In this document: one piece after another, positions 24,741 to 33,731 of the stretch | How positions within the stretch are numbered: position 1 is the stretch's first letter | Layout of the letters: the number at the start of each line of letters is the position of its first letter | Origin: Kluyvera intermedia | GTDB lineage: Bacteria; Pseudomonadota; Gammaproteobacteria; Enterobacterales; Enterobacteriaceae | Assembly (NCBI RefSeq): GCF_034424175.1 | Contig: NZ_CP139986.1 | Coordinates: 4,278,001 to 4,342,000 of the forward strand | Reading direction: 5' to 3' | DNA length: 64,000 nt | Position numbers and translations under genes: made by a program | Notes under the pieces: model-generated | Told to the model about the DNA's origin: nothing | The model's database searches: none | The model's input: only the letters and a program-made list of their open reading frames with translations

Positions 24741-26287
24741 CAGGCATTCTCCCCTTTGCAGATAAATTCACGTGCCAGCAAACCGGTATTGGTGCTGCTG
24801 CTGGCGAGGACAACGCCCGCGTCGGTTAGCAACTGGCGCTGTTTTTCCAGCGACGGCGTATCGAGATCGGTACCCAGCACGTAGGCGAGGATCACCAGCT
24901 CACGGTCATCAGCGGCGGCGATCGCTTTTGCTTCGCGGATCGCCTCGATCGTTGAACCCACCGGATCCTCGTGCGATCCGAACCCCAGCACGAAATCCAT
25001 CACGATCACGCCAACTTGCGGATCGCGCGCTTCCTGAATCAGGCGGCTGATGCGATTGGTCGGGTCGATCATCGGGTGCGGTTTGCCGTTGGTGAAATCG
25101 TCATCGCCAAAGTCGAGGAAGGTGTGTTTGACGCTGCGGTTAATGTCCGTCAGACGGAAGGCCGGATCCGGCTGAATATTGCTGTAGACGTCGCCGTGTT
25201 TTTCCATCACCGCAAACATCGTTTCGTCACACAGCGTGCCGCCGCAGAACAGGCCGCGAATGTATTTTTGCTGTGGCGTGAGCTTGCCGCGCACCTCAGC
25301 AATCAGCGCCTCGTTAAGCGGGTTAAGGTCGAGCGAGGCTTTCTCCACACCGCTCAGCAGAACCGCTTTCAGCGCTGCGTCTTTGGTCCCGCGCGCAAAC
25401 TGTAGCCCTTGTTCATCAGCCGGAGGCTCAGCGCGGCCAAGGAAGCAGGCGACCACCGGTTTACGGCAGGCGCGGGCGCGTTCCACGACCTTGCGTGCCA
25501 CCGCTGGAGCAGGTGGTTTAGACACCAGCACAATAATTTCGGTTTGCGGATCGTTTTCCAGCATGGTGATGGCATCAAGCATCATCAGGCCGCCAATTTT
25601 TTCGCTTAGGTCACGCCCACCGGTACCGATAAGCTGCGAGATGCCACCGCCGAAGTCGTGAATGCGCACGCTCAGCTCCTGGCTGCCGGTGCCGGATGCG
25701 CCAATAATGCCAATATTGCCGCGACGTACCGCGTTACCAAAACACAGCGCCGCGCCGTTAATGATGGCGGTGCCGCAGTCCGGCCCCATCATCAGCAGCC
25801 CTTTTTCATGCGCCAGTTGCTTAAGCGCCAGTTCATCTTCAATCGACACGTTGTCGGAGAACAGCATCACGTTCAGGTCGTTTTGCAGCGCCTGACGCGC
25901 TTCACGGGCGGCGAACAGACCATTGACCGAAATCACCGCCAGATTGCTGTCCGGAATGTGTTTTTTGGCACTGGCAAGGGTGGCGTAGCGCGCTTCGTGC
26001 GAGCCGCTGTCGGCCTTTTTAGTGAATAATTCTTCAATAGCCGCTAGCGTCTGATCGTTATCGGCACCGTCTTTGCCGTTGATGACAATCATCAGGTCAC
26101 CGTTTTTTGCGCCATCGAGTTCTGTCGTCAGCAGCCCGAGATTTTTCAGCACGCCTTTGTTCATCTCAGTCGCCATTGCCACAAATGCCTGCTCAACGCC
26201 GTCAAGCTGGTTGGCGCGTGTCGATATCGACATCAGCGACACGGAATCAAAATACGTGTTCTTTTTAATAACTATTTTGACTGACAT
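24740..26287 (-). CDS. yahF: YahF, FdrA-like acyl-CoA-synthetase-fold subunit
   Basis: 515 residues from the ATG at 26287, which follows GGAGGGAATT; this equals E. coli YahF. The protein resembles FdrA/AllF and has the fold of succinyl-CoA ligase: a CoA-binding-like N-terminal half with GIIGASGTGSQE near residue 195 and MGPDCGTAI, then a ligase-like C-terminal half. In the oxamate system AllF works with AllG and AllH. The gene overlaps yahE upstream by 23 bp and yahG downstream, so the three are translated as a block. Confidence 0.9.
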   Translation of the reverse strand: MSVKIVIKKNTYFDSVSLMSISTRANQLDGVEQAFVAMATEMNKGVLKNLGLLTTELDGAKNGDLMIVINGKDGADNDQTLAAIEELFTKKADSGSHEARYATLASAKKHIPDSNLAVISVNGLFAAREARQALQNDLNVMLFSDNVSIEDELALKQLAHEKGLLMMGPDCGTAIINGAALCFGNAVRRGNIGIIGASGTGSQELSVRIHDFGGGISQLIGTGGRDLSEKIGGLMMLDAITMLENDPQTEIIVLVSKPPAPAVARKVVERARACRKPVVACFLGRAEPPADEQGLQFARGTKDAALKAVLLSGVEKASLDLNPLNEALIAEVRGKLTPQQKYIRGLFCGGTLCDETMFAVMEKHGDVYSNIQPDPAFRLTDINRSVKHTFLDFGDDDFTNGKPHPMIDPTNRISRLIQEARDPQVGVIVMDFVLGFGSHEDPVGSTIEAIREAKAIAAADDRELVILAYVLGTDLDTPSLEKQRQLLTDAGVVLASSSTNTGLLAREFICKGENA

Positions 26288-27140
26288 AATTCCCTCCATA
26301 CGTTTGGCTCAGTGCGCAGGCGTCCGCCATGCCGTAAAGCATGTCGCAGCCGGAACTTGAGCCAATATTTTTGATATTGGCGATAGCCTGGATAGAAAAA
26401 TAGGTGGGTTCATTAATGATATTATTAATAAGCCCGTAAAGACTTTCGCGATAGCGCTGTTCAAATGCGGCCTCCAGCGTTATGGCGCTGAGCAGCGTGG
26501 TATTTTTATTCGTGGCCTGAAGTGCGGCTAAAAAATCGGTTTTATATTTTTCTGCCGGATGCCCCGGTATAAATAAAACCGTACTCAGCCCCACTAAATA
26601 ATCATCAGCCGACGGTGTTAAGCCGATACCCAAACCAATCATATTGGCAACCGCCGCGCTAATATTTTTACCGCTTTGTAATGCGTTAATTAATGTAAGA
26701 CGTCGCTGCTGTAATTGTGTTGATATCGCTTGATAAAAGGGATTATCGCCCTGTCCAAGAAATAATGTCTCGTGATCCTGTAGCTGCTGGCGAATAACAT
26801 CGTGCCAGCGTTGCCAGGGGATCTGAAAGAACCTGTCGGTATTCAATTGCAGTTCCGGCGGCTGCCAGCGTTGGCAGGAAGCGGTATCTATCCATTTATC
26901 CTCACCAATTGTGATACCTGAAAACTGAAACTGAACCGACTCGCCAGGCCGGAAAAGGCCTTCAAAGTGAGTGAGTGCCAACCTACTGCTATAAGGGGCG
27001 TTATCACAGGTTTCACATAACAACGTCAGCAACCGCTGCTGCGCCGGGAAGTAGATATTTACCGCCCGGGAGAAAACCTGTTCAACCCGCCCAACGCCGC
27101 GCTCGGACAAAAAGCGCGAATCCGCAGTTAGCGCTTGCAC
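26265..27140 (-). CDS. yahE: YahE, DUF2877 family carbamoyltransferase-type subunit
   Basis: A 291-residue protein of the DUF2877 family, shared with YlbF/AllH, the third subunit of oxamate carbamoyltransferase. Conserved GLGIGLTPSADDYLVGL is near residue 172, and the C-terminal IGSSSGCDMLYGMADACALSQ is typical. The start is taken at GTG 27140; the ribosome-binding site there is weak, so the first few residues are uncertain. It overlaps yahF by 23 bp and follows yahD by 39 bp. Confidence 0.85.
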   Translation of the reverse strand: MQALTADSRFLSERGVGRVEQVFSRAVNIYFPAQQRLLTLLCETCDNAPYSSRLALTHFEGLFRPGESVQFQFSGITIGEDKWIDTASCQRWQPPELQLNTDRFFQIPWQRWHDVIRQQLQDHETLFLGQGDNPFYQAISTQLQQRRLTLINALQSGKNISAAVANMIGLGIGLTPSADDYLVGLSTVLFIPGHPAEKYKTDFLAALQATNKNTTLLSAITLEAAFEQRYRESLYGLINNIINEPTYFSIQAIANIKNIGSSSGCDMLYGMADACALSQTYGGNYVSQNSY

Positions 27141-27179
27141 ACACCGCCGTATTGGGGTGTCGATAGCGGTTCTCCTGGG

Positions 27180-27785
27180 TCAAGCTCCAGCAGCAATAAG
27201 CAACTGGGCAATTTCCTCAAATCCCTTCTCCCGCGCCAGTTCCAGCGGGGTTTTGCCATATTTATCGGTCATGTGCGGGCTCGCGCCGTGCTCCAGCAAT
27301 AACGCCACAATCGCCTGCTGGGTTTCACCACCGTCGTTCAGTACAATGGCTTCCAGCAGCGGTGTCCAGCCAACAAAGTTGGTGTGATTGAGGTTAATTG
27401 CCGTGCGATGCAAAAGCTCCTGGACGATATCAAGATGGCCTTTTTCACACGCGGGCGTGAGCCCTACGCCGCCAAAACGGGTCAGGCGATTCAAATCCGG
27501 GCGTGCCGGTATAATTAAACGCAGTAGCGTTAAATCATTATTCAGGCAGCAAATCAGGAAAGGGTTTAAACAGGTGTGATCTTGTTTATTAATATCAGCG
27601 CCCGCGTCAATTAAGGTGGCCACGCAATCATATTTTTTATTCAGGCTCGCCAGCGTAATGGCGGTTTGCCCCTGGCGATTAACAGCATTAATATCGACAC
27701 CCTGACGCAGACAGGATTTTAATTTTGCCAGCTCACCTTGTTGCGCTGCTAACAGATAATCAGCAATCAGATTGGTATTGGTCAT
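27180..27785 (-). CDS. yahD: YahD, ankyrin-repeat protein
   Basis: A 201-residue soluble protein built of about five ankyrin repeats (motifs such as GQTAITLASLNKKYDC, GWTPLLEAIVLNDGG and GKTPLELAREKGFEEIAQLL). The start at 27785 lies six bases after AGGGGA and yields exactly the E. coli YahD length; two upstream ATGs are worse placed. Ankyrin proteins mediate protein contacts; the partner is unknown but is likely one of the Yah enzymes, as yahD is the first gene of the yahDEFG run. Confidence 0.88.
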   Translation of the reverse strand: MTNTNLIADYLLAAQQGELAKLKSCLRQGVDINAVNRQGQTAITLASLNKKYDCVATLIDAGADINKQDHTCLNPFLICCLNNDLTLLRLIIPARPDLNRLTRFGGVGLTPACEKGHLDIVQELLHRTAINLNHTNFVGWTPLLEAIVLNDGGETQQAIVALLLEHGASPHMTDKYGKTPLELAREKGFEEIAQLLIAAGA

Positions 27786-27888
27786 TCTCATTCCCCTGAT
27801 TTTTGTGGCTGTTTTTTGATGAATGGAGAATAGCAATGAAATTCATAGAAAAGAACCCGCTTAAATTTTATTCGCCGTAACCCGCCTC

Positions 27889-27903
27889 ATTATTGAAAAT
27901 AAT
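27889..27903. promoter_or_regulatory. Candidate LysR-type binding site (T-N11-A palindrome)
   Basis: ATTATTGAAAATAAT is a 15-bp palindrome with 6-bp arms in the 243-bp gap between divergent yahD and yahC. Its shape fits the T-N11-A rule for LysR-type regulators, and yahB, a LysR gene, is adjacent. The region is AT-rich, so chance is possible. Confidence 0.4.
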
Positions 27904-28028
27904 TTAATAATCCGTACAGACTGTGCAGTGGTGCACCCTTTATCTCTTTGCCACGATGCCCCTTAACTCAATCGGGTTTTCTTTCTATATAGTTTCAGCA
28001 CGAAACCACTATACGAGAGGAAATCATC

Positions 28029-28523
28029 ATGAACGGACTCACCGCAACGGGCATTACTGTTGGGATCTGTGCAGGTCTCTGGCAAATGGTGTCCTCGCAG
28101 GTTGGGCTCGCACCTGGCTGGGAGTTACTCGGTACCATCGGGTTTGTCGCGTTCTGTAGTTTCTATGCGGCGGGCGGCGGTAACACCGGTTTTGTAAAGA
28201 GCCTGTTTGTGAATTACTCCGGGGCCGTGTGGGCGTTTCTGGCGGCGATGGCCTCCGGTTGGCTGGGGTCGGTAAGCGGCTTGTCGCCTTTCTGGGCTAG
28301 TGTGGTCATGACGGTGCCGTTCTCCGCCATGGTGGTCTGGCAGGGCCGATTCTGGCTCACCTCATTTATCCCAGGCGGCTTTCTTGGCATGACGCTGTTT
28401 TTCGCCACCGGGCTGAACTGGTGGGTCACGTTGCTCGGCTTTCTGGCGGGAAACTGCGTGGGGATTATCTCGGAATATACCGGACGCAAGCTAAGCGAGG
28501 CCACCTCGAAAGAGGCCGGATAA
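28029..28523 (+). CDS. yahC: YahC, DUF1097 inner-membrane protein
   Basis: A 164-residue membrane protein with about five hydrophobic segments, collinear with E. coli YahC (165). The DUF1097 family is uncharacterised; its place in the yah cluster suggests transport or sensing of the pathway's substrate, which is inference. GAGAGGAA precedes the ATG. The stop codon TAA is part of a REP element that begins in the last codons, so the C-terminus (SKEAG) differs from E. coli. Confidence 0.85.
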   Translation: MNGLTATGITVGICAGLWQMVSSQVGLAPGWELLGTIGFVAFCSFYAAGGGNTGFVKSLFVNYSGAVWAFLAAMASGWLGSVSGLSPFWASVVMTVPFSAMVVWQGRFWLTSFIPGGFLGMTLFFATGLNWWVTLLGFLAGNCVGIISEYTGRKLSEATSKEAG

Positions 28524-28548
28524 GCGCAGCGCCATCCGGCAGCATGCC
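28513..28548. repeat. REP element overlapping the yahC stop codon
   Basis: GCCGGATAAGCGCAGCGCC then ATCCGGC forms a classical REP. Its GGATAAGC provides the yahC termination codon at 28521-28523. Confidence 0.88.
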
Positions 28549-28668
28549 ACAGAGGTGCCAAATAGACGCATAAACGGCGGTTTTAAAAGTTATTCAAAAA
28601 TGATTGCTCAATCATAAGCACTGCCAATACATTCATCAGTGGATCTCACTGATGGCAGGAGTGCGCGG

Positions 28669-29595
28669 ATGAACTCAATTTTTACCGAAGAAAACCTGCT
28701 GGCGTTTACCACCGCCGCGCGGTTTGGCAGCTTTAGCAAGGCAGCGACGGAGCTGGGGCTGACCACCTCCGCCATCAGCTATACCATCAAGCGGATGGAA
28801 ACCGGGCTGGATGTGGTGCTGTTTACCCGCAGCACGCGCAGTATTGAACTCACCGAGTCCGGTCGCTATTTTTTCCGCAAAGCCAGCGATCTGCTTAATG
28901 ATTTCCATGCGATCAAACGCAGCATTGATACCATCGCCCAGGGAATTGAGACCCGCGTGCGCATCTGTATTAACCAGTTGCTGTATACGCCAAAGCACAC
29001 CGCCCGACTGCTTCAGGTATTGAAAAAGCAGTTTCCGACCTGTCAGATAGCGGTGACCACCGAGGTCTATAACGGCGTGTGGGATTCGATCATTAATAAC
29101 CAGGCCAATATCGCCATTGGCGCGCCGGATACCCTGCTGGACGGTGGCGGCATTGATTACACCGAGATTGGCGCGATTCGCTGGGCATTTGCTATCGCCC
29201 CAACTCACCCGCTGGCATTTATGCCGGAGCCCATTTCAGAAAGCCAGCTGCGGTTGTATCCCAACATCATGGTTGAAGACACTGCGCACACCATCAACAA
29301 AAAGGTCGGCTGGTTACTGCACGGTCAGGAGTCGATCCTGGTGCCGGATTTCAACACCAAATGCCAGTGCCAGATCCTCGGAGCGGGAATTGGTTTTCTG
29401 CCGGATTATATGGTGCGAGAGGCGCAGTCGTTACTGGTGACCCGCCAGATCCACAATCCACGTCAGGATTCGCGAATGCTGCTGGCAACCCAGCACTCAG
29501 CCACTGGGCAGGTGACGCAGTGGATTAAGAAGGAATTTGGGGCGCAGGGGGTGTTGACGCAAATCTATCAGGATCTTCTTCACCGCAAAGAATAA
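28669..29595 (+). CDS. yahB: LysR family regulator YahB
   Basis: A 308-residue LysR-type regulator. The N-terminal winged helix-turn-helix spans about 1-60 (FTTAARFGSFSKAATELGLTTSAISYTIKRME), and the effector domain covers about 90-300. It is collinear with E. coli YahB (310). The start at 28669 follows CAGGAG at eight bases; in-frame sequence to 28639 is not conserved. It likely controls the divergent yahD-J genes and yahC. The effector is unknown. Confidence 0.9.
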   Translation: MNSIFTEENLLAFTTAARFGSFSKAATELGLTTSAISYTIKRMETGLDVVLFTRSTRSIELTESGRYFFRKASDLLNDFHAIKRSIDTIAQGIETRVRICINQLLYTPKHTARLLQVLKKQFPTCQIAVTTEVYNGVWDSIINNQANIAIGAPDTLLDGGGIDYTEIGAIRWAFAIAPTHPLAFMPEPISESQLRLYPNIMVEDTAHTINKKVGWLLHGQESILVPDFNTKCQCQILGAGIGFLPDYMVREAQSLLVTRQIHNPRQDSRMLLATQHSATGQVTQWIKKEFGAQGVLTQIYQDLLHRKE

Positions 29596-29630
29596 CGGCT
29601 ATTGCACAATGTTCTGAAGACTCGACCAGC

Positions 29631-29756
29631 CTCCTCACCCTAACCCTCTCCCCATAGGGGCGAGGGGACCGTTCGGTGTACGAATGATAGGACTGTTCTT
29701 ACAAACTGGCACTATGTACTCCCTCTCCCTTTCAGGGAGAGGGCTGGGGTGAGGGT
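29631..29756. repeat. Two dispersed palindromes (CCCTCACCCTAACCC type)
   Basis: A left copy with CCTCACCCTAACCCTCTCCC and an inverted right copy (GGGAGAGGGCTGGGGTGAGG) flank about 65 bp between yahB and the lipoprotein gene. Same family as the elements at 22.6-23.3, 52.6 and 55.7-56.0 kb. Confidence 0.85.
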
Positions 29757-29794
29757 AAATACACTGAACATACAAATTGTTCTTTTCGCGCACA

Positions 29795-30232
29795 TCACGT
29801 GCACATATAGCGAAACGGCCCCGGCTCGCACCGGCGCAGGATGACGTTCAGTCTGTTTTCTTTGAGGGTGTACATGCCACCGGAATACGGGTCGACGATA
29901 AACCACCCCGGAATGCCCCCAAAGATAAGGTTGCCAAAGGTGTACCAGTGACTGAGACGATATTCGAGCGGCACGATGCTGGAGTGATATCCCTCATGCT
30001 TTACCGTCAACGTATATTCCCGCTTGCCAAAATAACTGCCGTCGTTTTTTTTCAGGATAACCGATGTCGGCGTACTGCCCTTCGCTACAATATTGCCAAC
30101 GCTATCCACGACGCTGAATGCCGTATTCGTCGGGAAGCTATTAATATAAACCGCTTCATCATCGCTTCCGACGATTGTGGCGCAGCCGGTGAGTAAAAAG
30201 GGCAATAACAAGACAAAAGCAAATCGCTTCAT
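29795..30232 (-). CDS. Predicted lipoprotein with PEGA-like domain
   Basis: A 145-residue protein starting MKRFAFVLLLPFLLTGCATIV, with a lipoprotein signal and lipobox LLTGC. The ATG at 30232 has GGAG eight bases upstream; a GTG three codons earlier is possible. The body resembles small beta-sandwich PEGA-type lipoproteins (segments such as AVYINSFPTNTAFSV, GSTPTSVILKKNDG and YTLTVKHEGYH), followed by a hydrophobic stretch (WYTFGNLIFGGIPGWFIVDPYSGGMY) that could sit at a membrane. Function unknown. It stands downstream of the CapA-fusion gene on the same strand with a REP between. Confidence 0.75.
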   Translation of the reverse strand: MKRFAFVLLLPFLLTGCATIVGSDDEAVYINSFPTNTAFSVVDSVGNIVAKGSTPTSVILKKNDGSYFGKREYTLTVKHEGYHSSIVPLEYRLSHWYTFGNLIFGGIPGWFIVDPYSGGMYTLKENRLNVILRRCEPGPFRYMCT

Positions 30233-30312
30233 GATCAACACTCCAGTTCAATACCCGATAAAAGCGGCTGAAATGGAGGCTAACTTAAACCTGAAAACGA
30301 TTTCCCAACATC

Positions 30313-30350
30313 GCAGCCGGATAAGGCGTTTACGCCGCCATCCGGCAATC
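30313..30350. repeat. REP element
   Basis: GCCGGATAAGGCGTTTACGC followed by CGCCATCCGGC, a classical REP downstream of the fusion gene. Confidence 0.88.
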
Positions 30351-30387
30351 AAGCCCGCGTTGCCCGATAGCGCTGCACTTACCGGGT

Positions 30388-33300
30388 CTACAGGCAGGAA
30401 CCAAACTGAGCGGGCAGCGGCAAGATAATCACCCGACGCCCTTCAGCCAGCGTTTCAATCCTCGCGCCGTCATCAGTAAAGGTCACGCCCTGAGTTTTAA
30501 GGGCGGCGATCGCCTGTTCAAACTCATCGTTCGTAACCGGCCTTGGCTGCCAGAAAGTTTCCGGGTTTTGCGTGTAGATGGGATGAAGCTGAAGCTGCGG
30601 CTGTACACCGCCTAGCAACAAGCGGACGATAAAACTAAACGGCGGCACGCCGCGCTGCCGGTACTCGCCGTTGCTGTTGAACACACCGTTGCCAATACTG
30701 TAGGCCACCCAGCTATCGCCAAGTCGTTCAAATTCACCCAGCATATGTGGGCCAGAGCCAATAATCAGATCGGCCCCCGCCAGCGTCAACCGTCTTGCCA
30801 GCTGCCTTTGCATCGGCAGCGTCCAGCGGTAATCCTGCCCCCAATGGGCCAGTACCACGCTGGTGATTGACGGGGAGGCAGCTTTGTCCGCGCGTAATTG
30901 TTCAATTAAGCCCCCGCTCAGGCAAGCCGCTCCCGCGCGGCGCGGTAAGGCATAGAAGGCGCAATCTTGCTCCATATAGCGGCGATACCAGTAGGCGCTG
31001 TAGAACTTAAAGGTTCTCCCGCCCAGCGTAAACACCAGCGGCGCCTCTGCCTGCTGGGCGTTCAGCCCGGCGCCAAAACTGGCAATCCCCCCTTGTTTCA
31101 GGGCCGAAAGCGTGCTCTCAACACCTGAAATACCGGCATCCATCACGTGATTATTGCCCAGCGCCACCGCATCAATGCCCACTTTTTTAAGCGCCGCAAC
31201 CGACCGCAGCGGGGAGCCCGTCAGGCAAAACGGTTTACGCCCCTGCAAGCCGTTTTCGTTCTCAATGCTCAATGCCGCTTCAAAGTTGGCGATGGTGTAA
31301 TCGCTGCCCTTGAGCAGTGGTGCTATGCCCTGGAACGAGTAGTCGTATCCGTAGCGCATCAGCGCATCATCCACCCCACGTCTGGCGCGCTGCGCGCTGT
31401 ACCACTCGCCATAATAGGTATCCCCCACCAGCGTGATGGTCGACGGTTCATTCAAGGCTTGCGGGACGGGCGCGACAACGTCTTCCGCGTCTGGGGCCAG
31501 CAGCCCATCCAGCAAATAATCCAGTTGGAAAGCATCGCTAGCACCTGCGGCACAGGCCAGTAAGAGCGCGTTATCCCGACGTTGGATAGCAAATCCCCAG
31601 CACGGTGAACCGCCAGAAGCGAAGCTATAGCTAGCGCGGCCGTCAGACTGAATATTATTGAGTTTTTGATGCAGAACGCCGCCGATATCCTGTTCAAAAT
31701 CGGCGAACCAGTGCAAAAAGTGGGGATACGTCTGATAAAAATAGCGAATCAATGACGCCACATCTTCAAGCGTCGTTCGCTGCCCCTGCTGGGTGCGGCC
31801 CGCCAGGTTATTGATATGTGTCTTTTGCATCCCAGCTTTATCCATCACCGCCGCTAAAACCGCTAACGGATCGGAGGACGGGGTAGAAAGCAGGCTGGCG
31901 AGATTCATGGCGGCGTCGCGGGCGTTGCTGATAAGCATCCCCTGCACCAGTGATTTCACACTGAAACATTGCCCGTCCTGCAGCCCGAGCGCCGGGCCTT
32001 GCGAAAGCACATTATCGGGCACGGTTTTCACCGATACCACATCGCTCAGGCGATACGTTCTGGCCAGAATACCGGAGGCCAGCGCCGTGCTTAGCAAGAG
32101 ATGGCTCAAATGACGCGGATTAAAGGTCTTGTAGTGATGATTCGCGCGCAGCACGCTGCCATCGTTAAGATTCACGAGCAGCGTGGCAGAGTCGTCGCCT
32201 AACGACACCACCGTCGCTTTTGCATGGTCTTTCATTTTGCCAATGATGAGGTGGAAATCAGAGTCGCTCACGCTGCCTTTAACCAGCACCACATCACCAT
32301 CACGCAGCTCGCCCAGCACCGTTTCTGACATTAAGTCGACGTCGGTAAAATAGCCGCCAACGATGTGTGCCGGAAGCTTATTCTTAAGCGCCAGCATCTC
32401 TTCGCCGTGCAAATACACCTTATCAAACCCCGCCGCCAGAATCGGCTCTGCCAGCGCCTCATGGCTAACCTGCGCCAGCTCGCCAAGCGTTGCCAGCCTT
32501 CCCAGCACCGCAATGCGCCGCTGGTTTTCACCGCGCGGATAGAGCGCCGCCACCTCCAGCCCGTTTTTCATCGAGATAAATGCGGCGTTATAGTTGTCAT
32601 CAATCAACGTGACCGCGCCGCCCGTCGGCAGGCGCAGCGTTTCGGCTTGCAGCTTTTTCGCCACATTACGGAAATATGCCATCCGGTTAGCCGCCTGACC
32701 GGTGTCAACGCCCAGCAGATGAAGTGCGGCCAGAACGGCCACCGAATTCCCTGCCATGCCCCGGCCTGGAACATTCAGGCGATAGGTGAGCGATGTGCCC
32801 CTGAGATTGACGGTGATATCCGAACCGTGGGTATCCGCTTCATAAGCGGTAATGGGAATGTCCGCATCTGGATGAAAGCCGTAGGTCAGCACCGTAGCGC
32901 CATACCCCTCCACCTTCTGGCGAACATAGTCGTATTCCGCCATGTCCCGGTTGAGCACCGCGTAGCCTTCCGGTTTCATGCCCCGGCACAGGCGGGATTT
33001 AAAGCGCGCGGTGTCGCGTAAGCCTTTGACGTAGTGGCTTATCTGCGTCAGGCCAATTTCGGTGATGATGGCAACGTCGGCCTTAATACGCGAACCCACA
33101 CCGCCGGACTCCATCCACAGTGCCGAAATCGCCACCTCCAGCGCAACATAATCAGGGTTGGTAATGCAGCGTGCCAGGCTCACCGCTGTCCCGGTACGGG
33201 TATTGTGGTTGCCTCGGGTGGCAATCACCGCCCCTTCCTCACTCAGCAGCATATTCAGCAAATCTTTGGTGGAGGATTTGCCGACCGTGCCGGTCACCGC

Positions 33301-33687
33301 AACCACTTTGCCATGCATACGGGCACGCGCTTCATCGGCCAGGATATTCAGCACATCGTAAGAATTCTCGACCACCAGTTGCGGAAATTCCGGCGGCAGC
33401 TCGGGGATAAATCGTTGCACGATAGCCCCGCAGAATTTCTCATGATGACGCTTGAGCGTCTCGTGTGTGTCTTTCCAGCCGGCATAAATGCCCGAGTTAC
33501 CCGACCCTTTATGCCAGGTATCAGCATCAATAGCGACCAACAGATAACGACGGCCAGGCTGTTTGAGATCAAACGTTTTTAAAGCGATATCATCCGCAAA
33601 CCAGCCCTCTTGCGGCAGCACGCTCCAGCGGCCATTTAACAGTTGGGCCAGCTCATCGGCTTGCCATCCCTGTACCTGTTTGTGCAT
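30388..33687 (-). CDS. Three-domain fusion: Mur-type ligase, S11-like domain, CapA-type metallophosphatase
   Basis: A 1099-residue cytosolic-looking protein with no signal peptide. Residues about 1-490 are a MurF/CapB-like amide ligase with the ATP loop GTVGKSS (133-139), a GNHNTRTGTAVSLA motif at 159 and a C-terminal Mur domain. Residues about 500-735 look like a degenerate D,D-carboxypeptidase (S11) fold: NPRHLSHLLLSTAL replaces the SxxK region and LISNARDAAMN the SxN region, so catalysis is doubtful. Residues about 749-1060 are a CapA (PGA_cap) domain with D756 (VGDTYYGE), E803 (NFEAAL), H847 (GNNHVMD), H948-W949, H981 and N1000 all kept. Ligase and CapA parts are the separate PgsB/CapB and PgsA/CapA proteins of poly-gamma-glutamate synthesis, so a surface amide-linked polymer is a reasonable guess. 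The hydrolase gene is 44 bp upstream in the same operon. Confidence 0.8.
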   Translation of the reverse strand: MHKQVQGWQADELAQLLNGRWSVLPQEGWFADDIALKTFDLKQPGRRYLLVAIDADTWHKGSGNSGIYAGWKDTHETLKRHHEKFCGAIVQRFIPELPPEFPQLVVENSYDVLNILADEARARMHGKVVAVTGTVGKSSTKDLLNMLLSEEGAVIATRGNHNTRTGTAVSLARCITNPDYVALEVAISALWMESGGVGSRIKADVAIITEIGLTQISHYVKGLRDTARFKSRLCRGMKPEGYAVLNRDMAEYDYVRQKVEGYGATVLTYGFHPDADIPITAYEADTHGSDITVNLRGTSLTYRLNVPGRGMAGNSVAVLAALHLLGVDTGQAANRMAYFRNVAKKLQAETLRLPTGGAVTLIDDNYNAAFISMKNGLEVAALYPRGENQRRIAVLGRLATLGELAQVSHEALAEPILAAGFDKVYLHGEEMLALKNKLPAHIVGGYFTDVDLMSETVLGELRDGDVVLVKGSVSDSDFHLIIGKMKDHAKATVVSLGDDSATLLVNLNDGSVLRANHHYKTFNPRHLSHLLLSTALASGILARTYRLSDVVSVKTVPDNVLSQGPALGLQDGQCFSVKSLVQGMLISNARDAAMNLASLLSTPSSDPLAVLAAVMDKAGMQKTHINNLAGRTQQGQRTTLEDVASLIRYFYQTYPHFLHWFADFEQDIGGVLHQKLNNIQSDGRASYSFASGGSPCWGFAIQRRDNALLLACAAGASDAFQLDYLLDGLLAPDAEDVVAPVPQALNEPSTITLVGDTYYGEWYSAQRARRGVDDALMRYGYDYSFQGIAPLLKGSDYTIANFEAALSIENENGLQGRKPFCLTGSPLRSVAALKKVGIDAVALGNNHVMDAGISGVESTLSALKQGGIASFGAGLNAQQAEAPLVFTLGGRTFKFYSAYWYRRYMEQDCAFYALPRRAGAACLSGGLIEQLRADKAASPSITSVVLAHWGQDYRWTLPMQRQLARRLTLAGADLIIGSGPHMLGEFERLGDSWVAYSIGNGVFNSNGEYRQRGVPPFSFIVRLLLGGVQPQLQLHPIYTQNPETFWQPRPVTNDEFEQAIAALKTQGVTFTDDGARIETLAEGRRVIILPLPAQFGSCL

Positions 33688-33731
33688 GTCAGCTTCCTTG
33701 AAAGGGAGACTTCAAATGGGGTGTATTCAAA

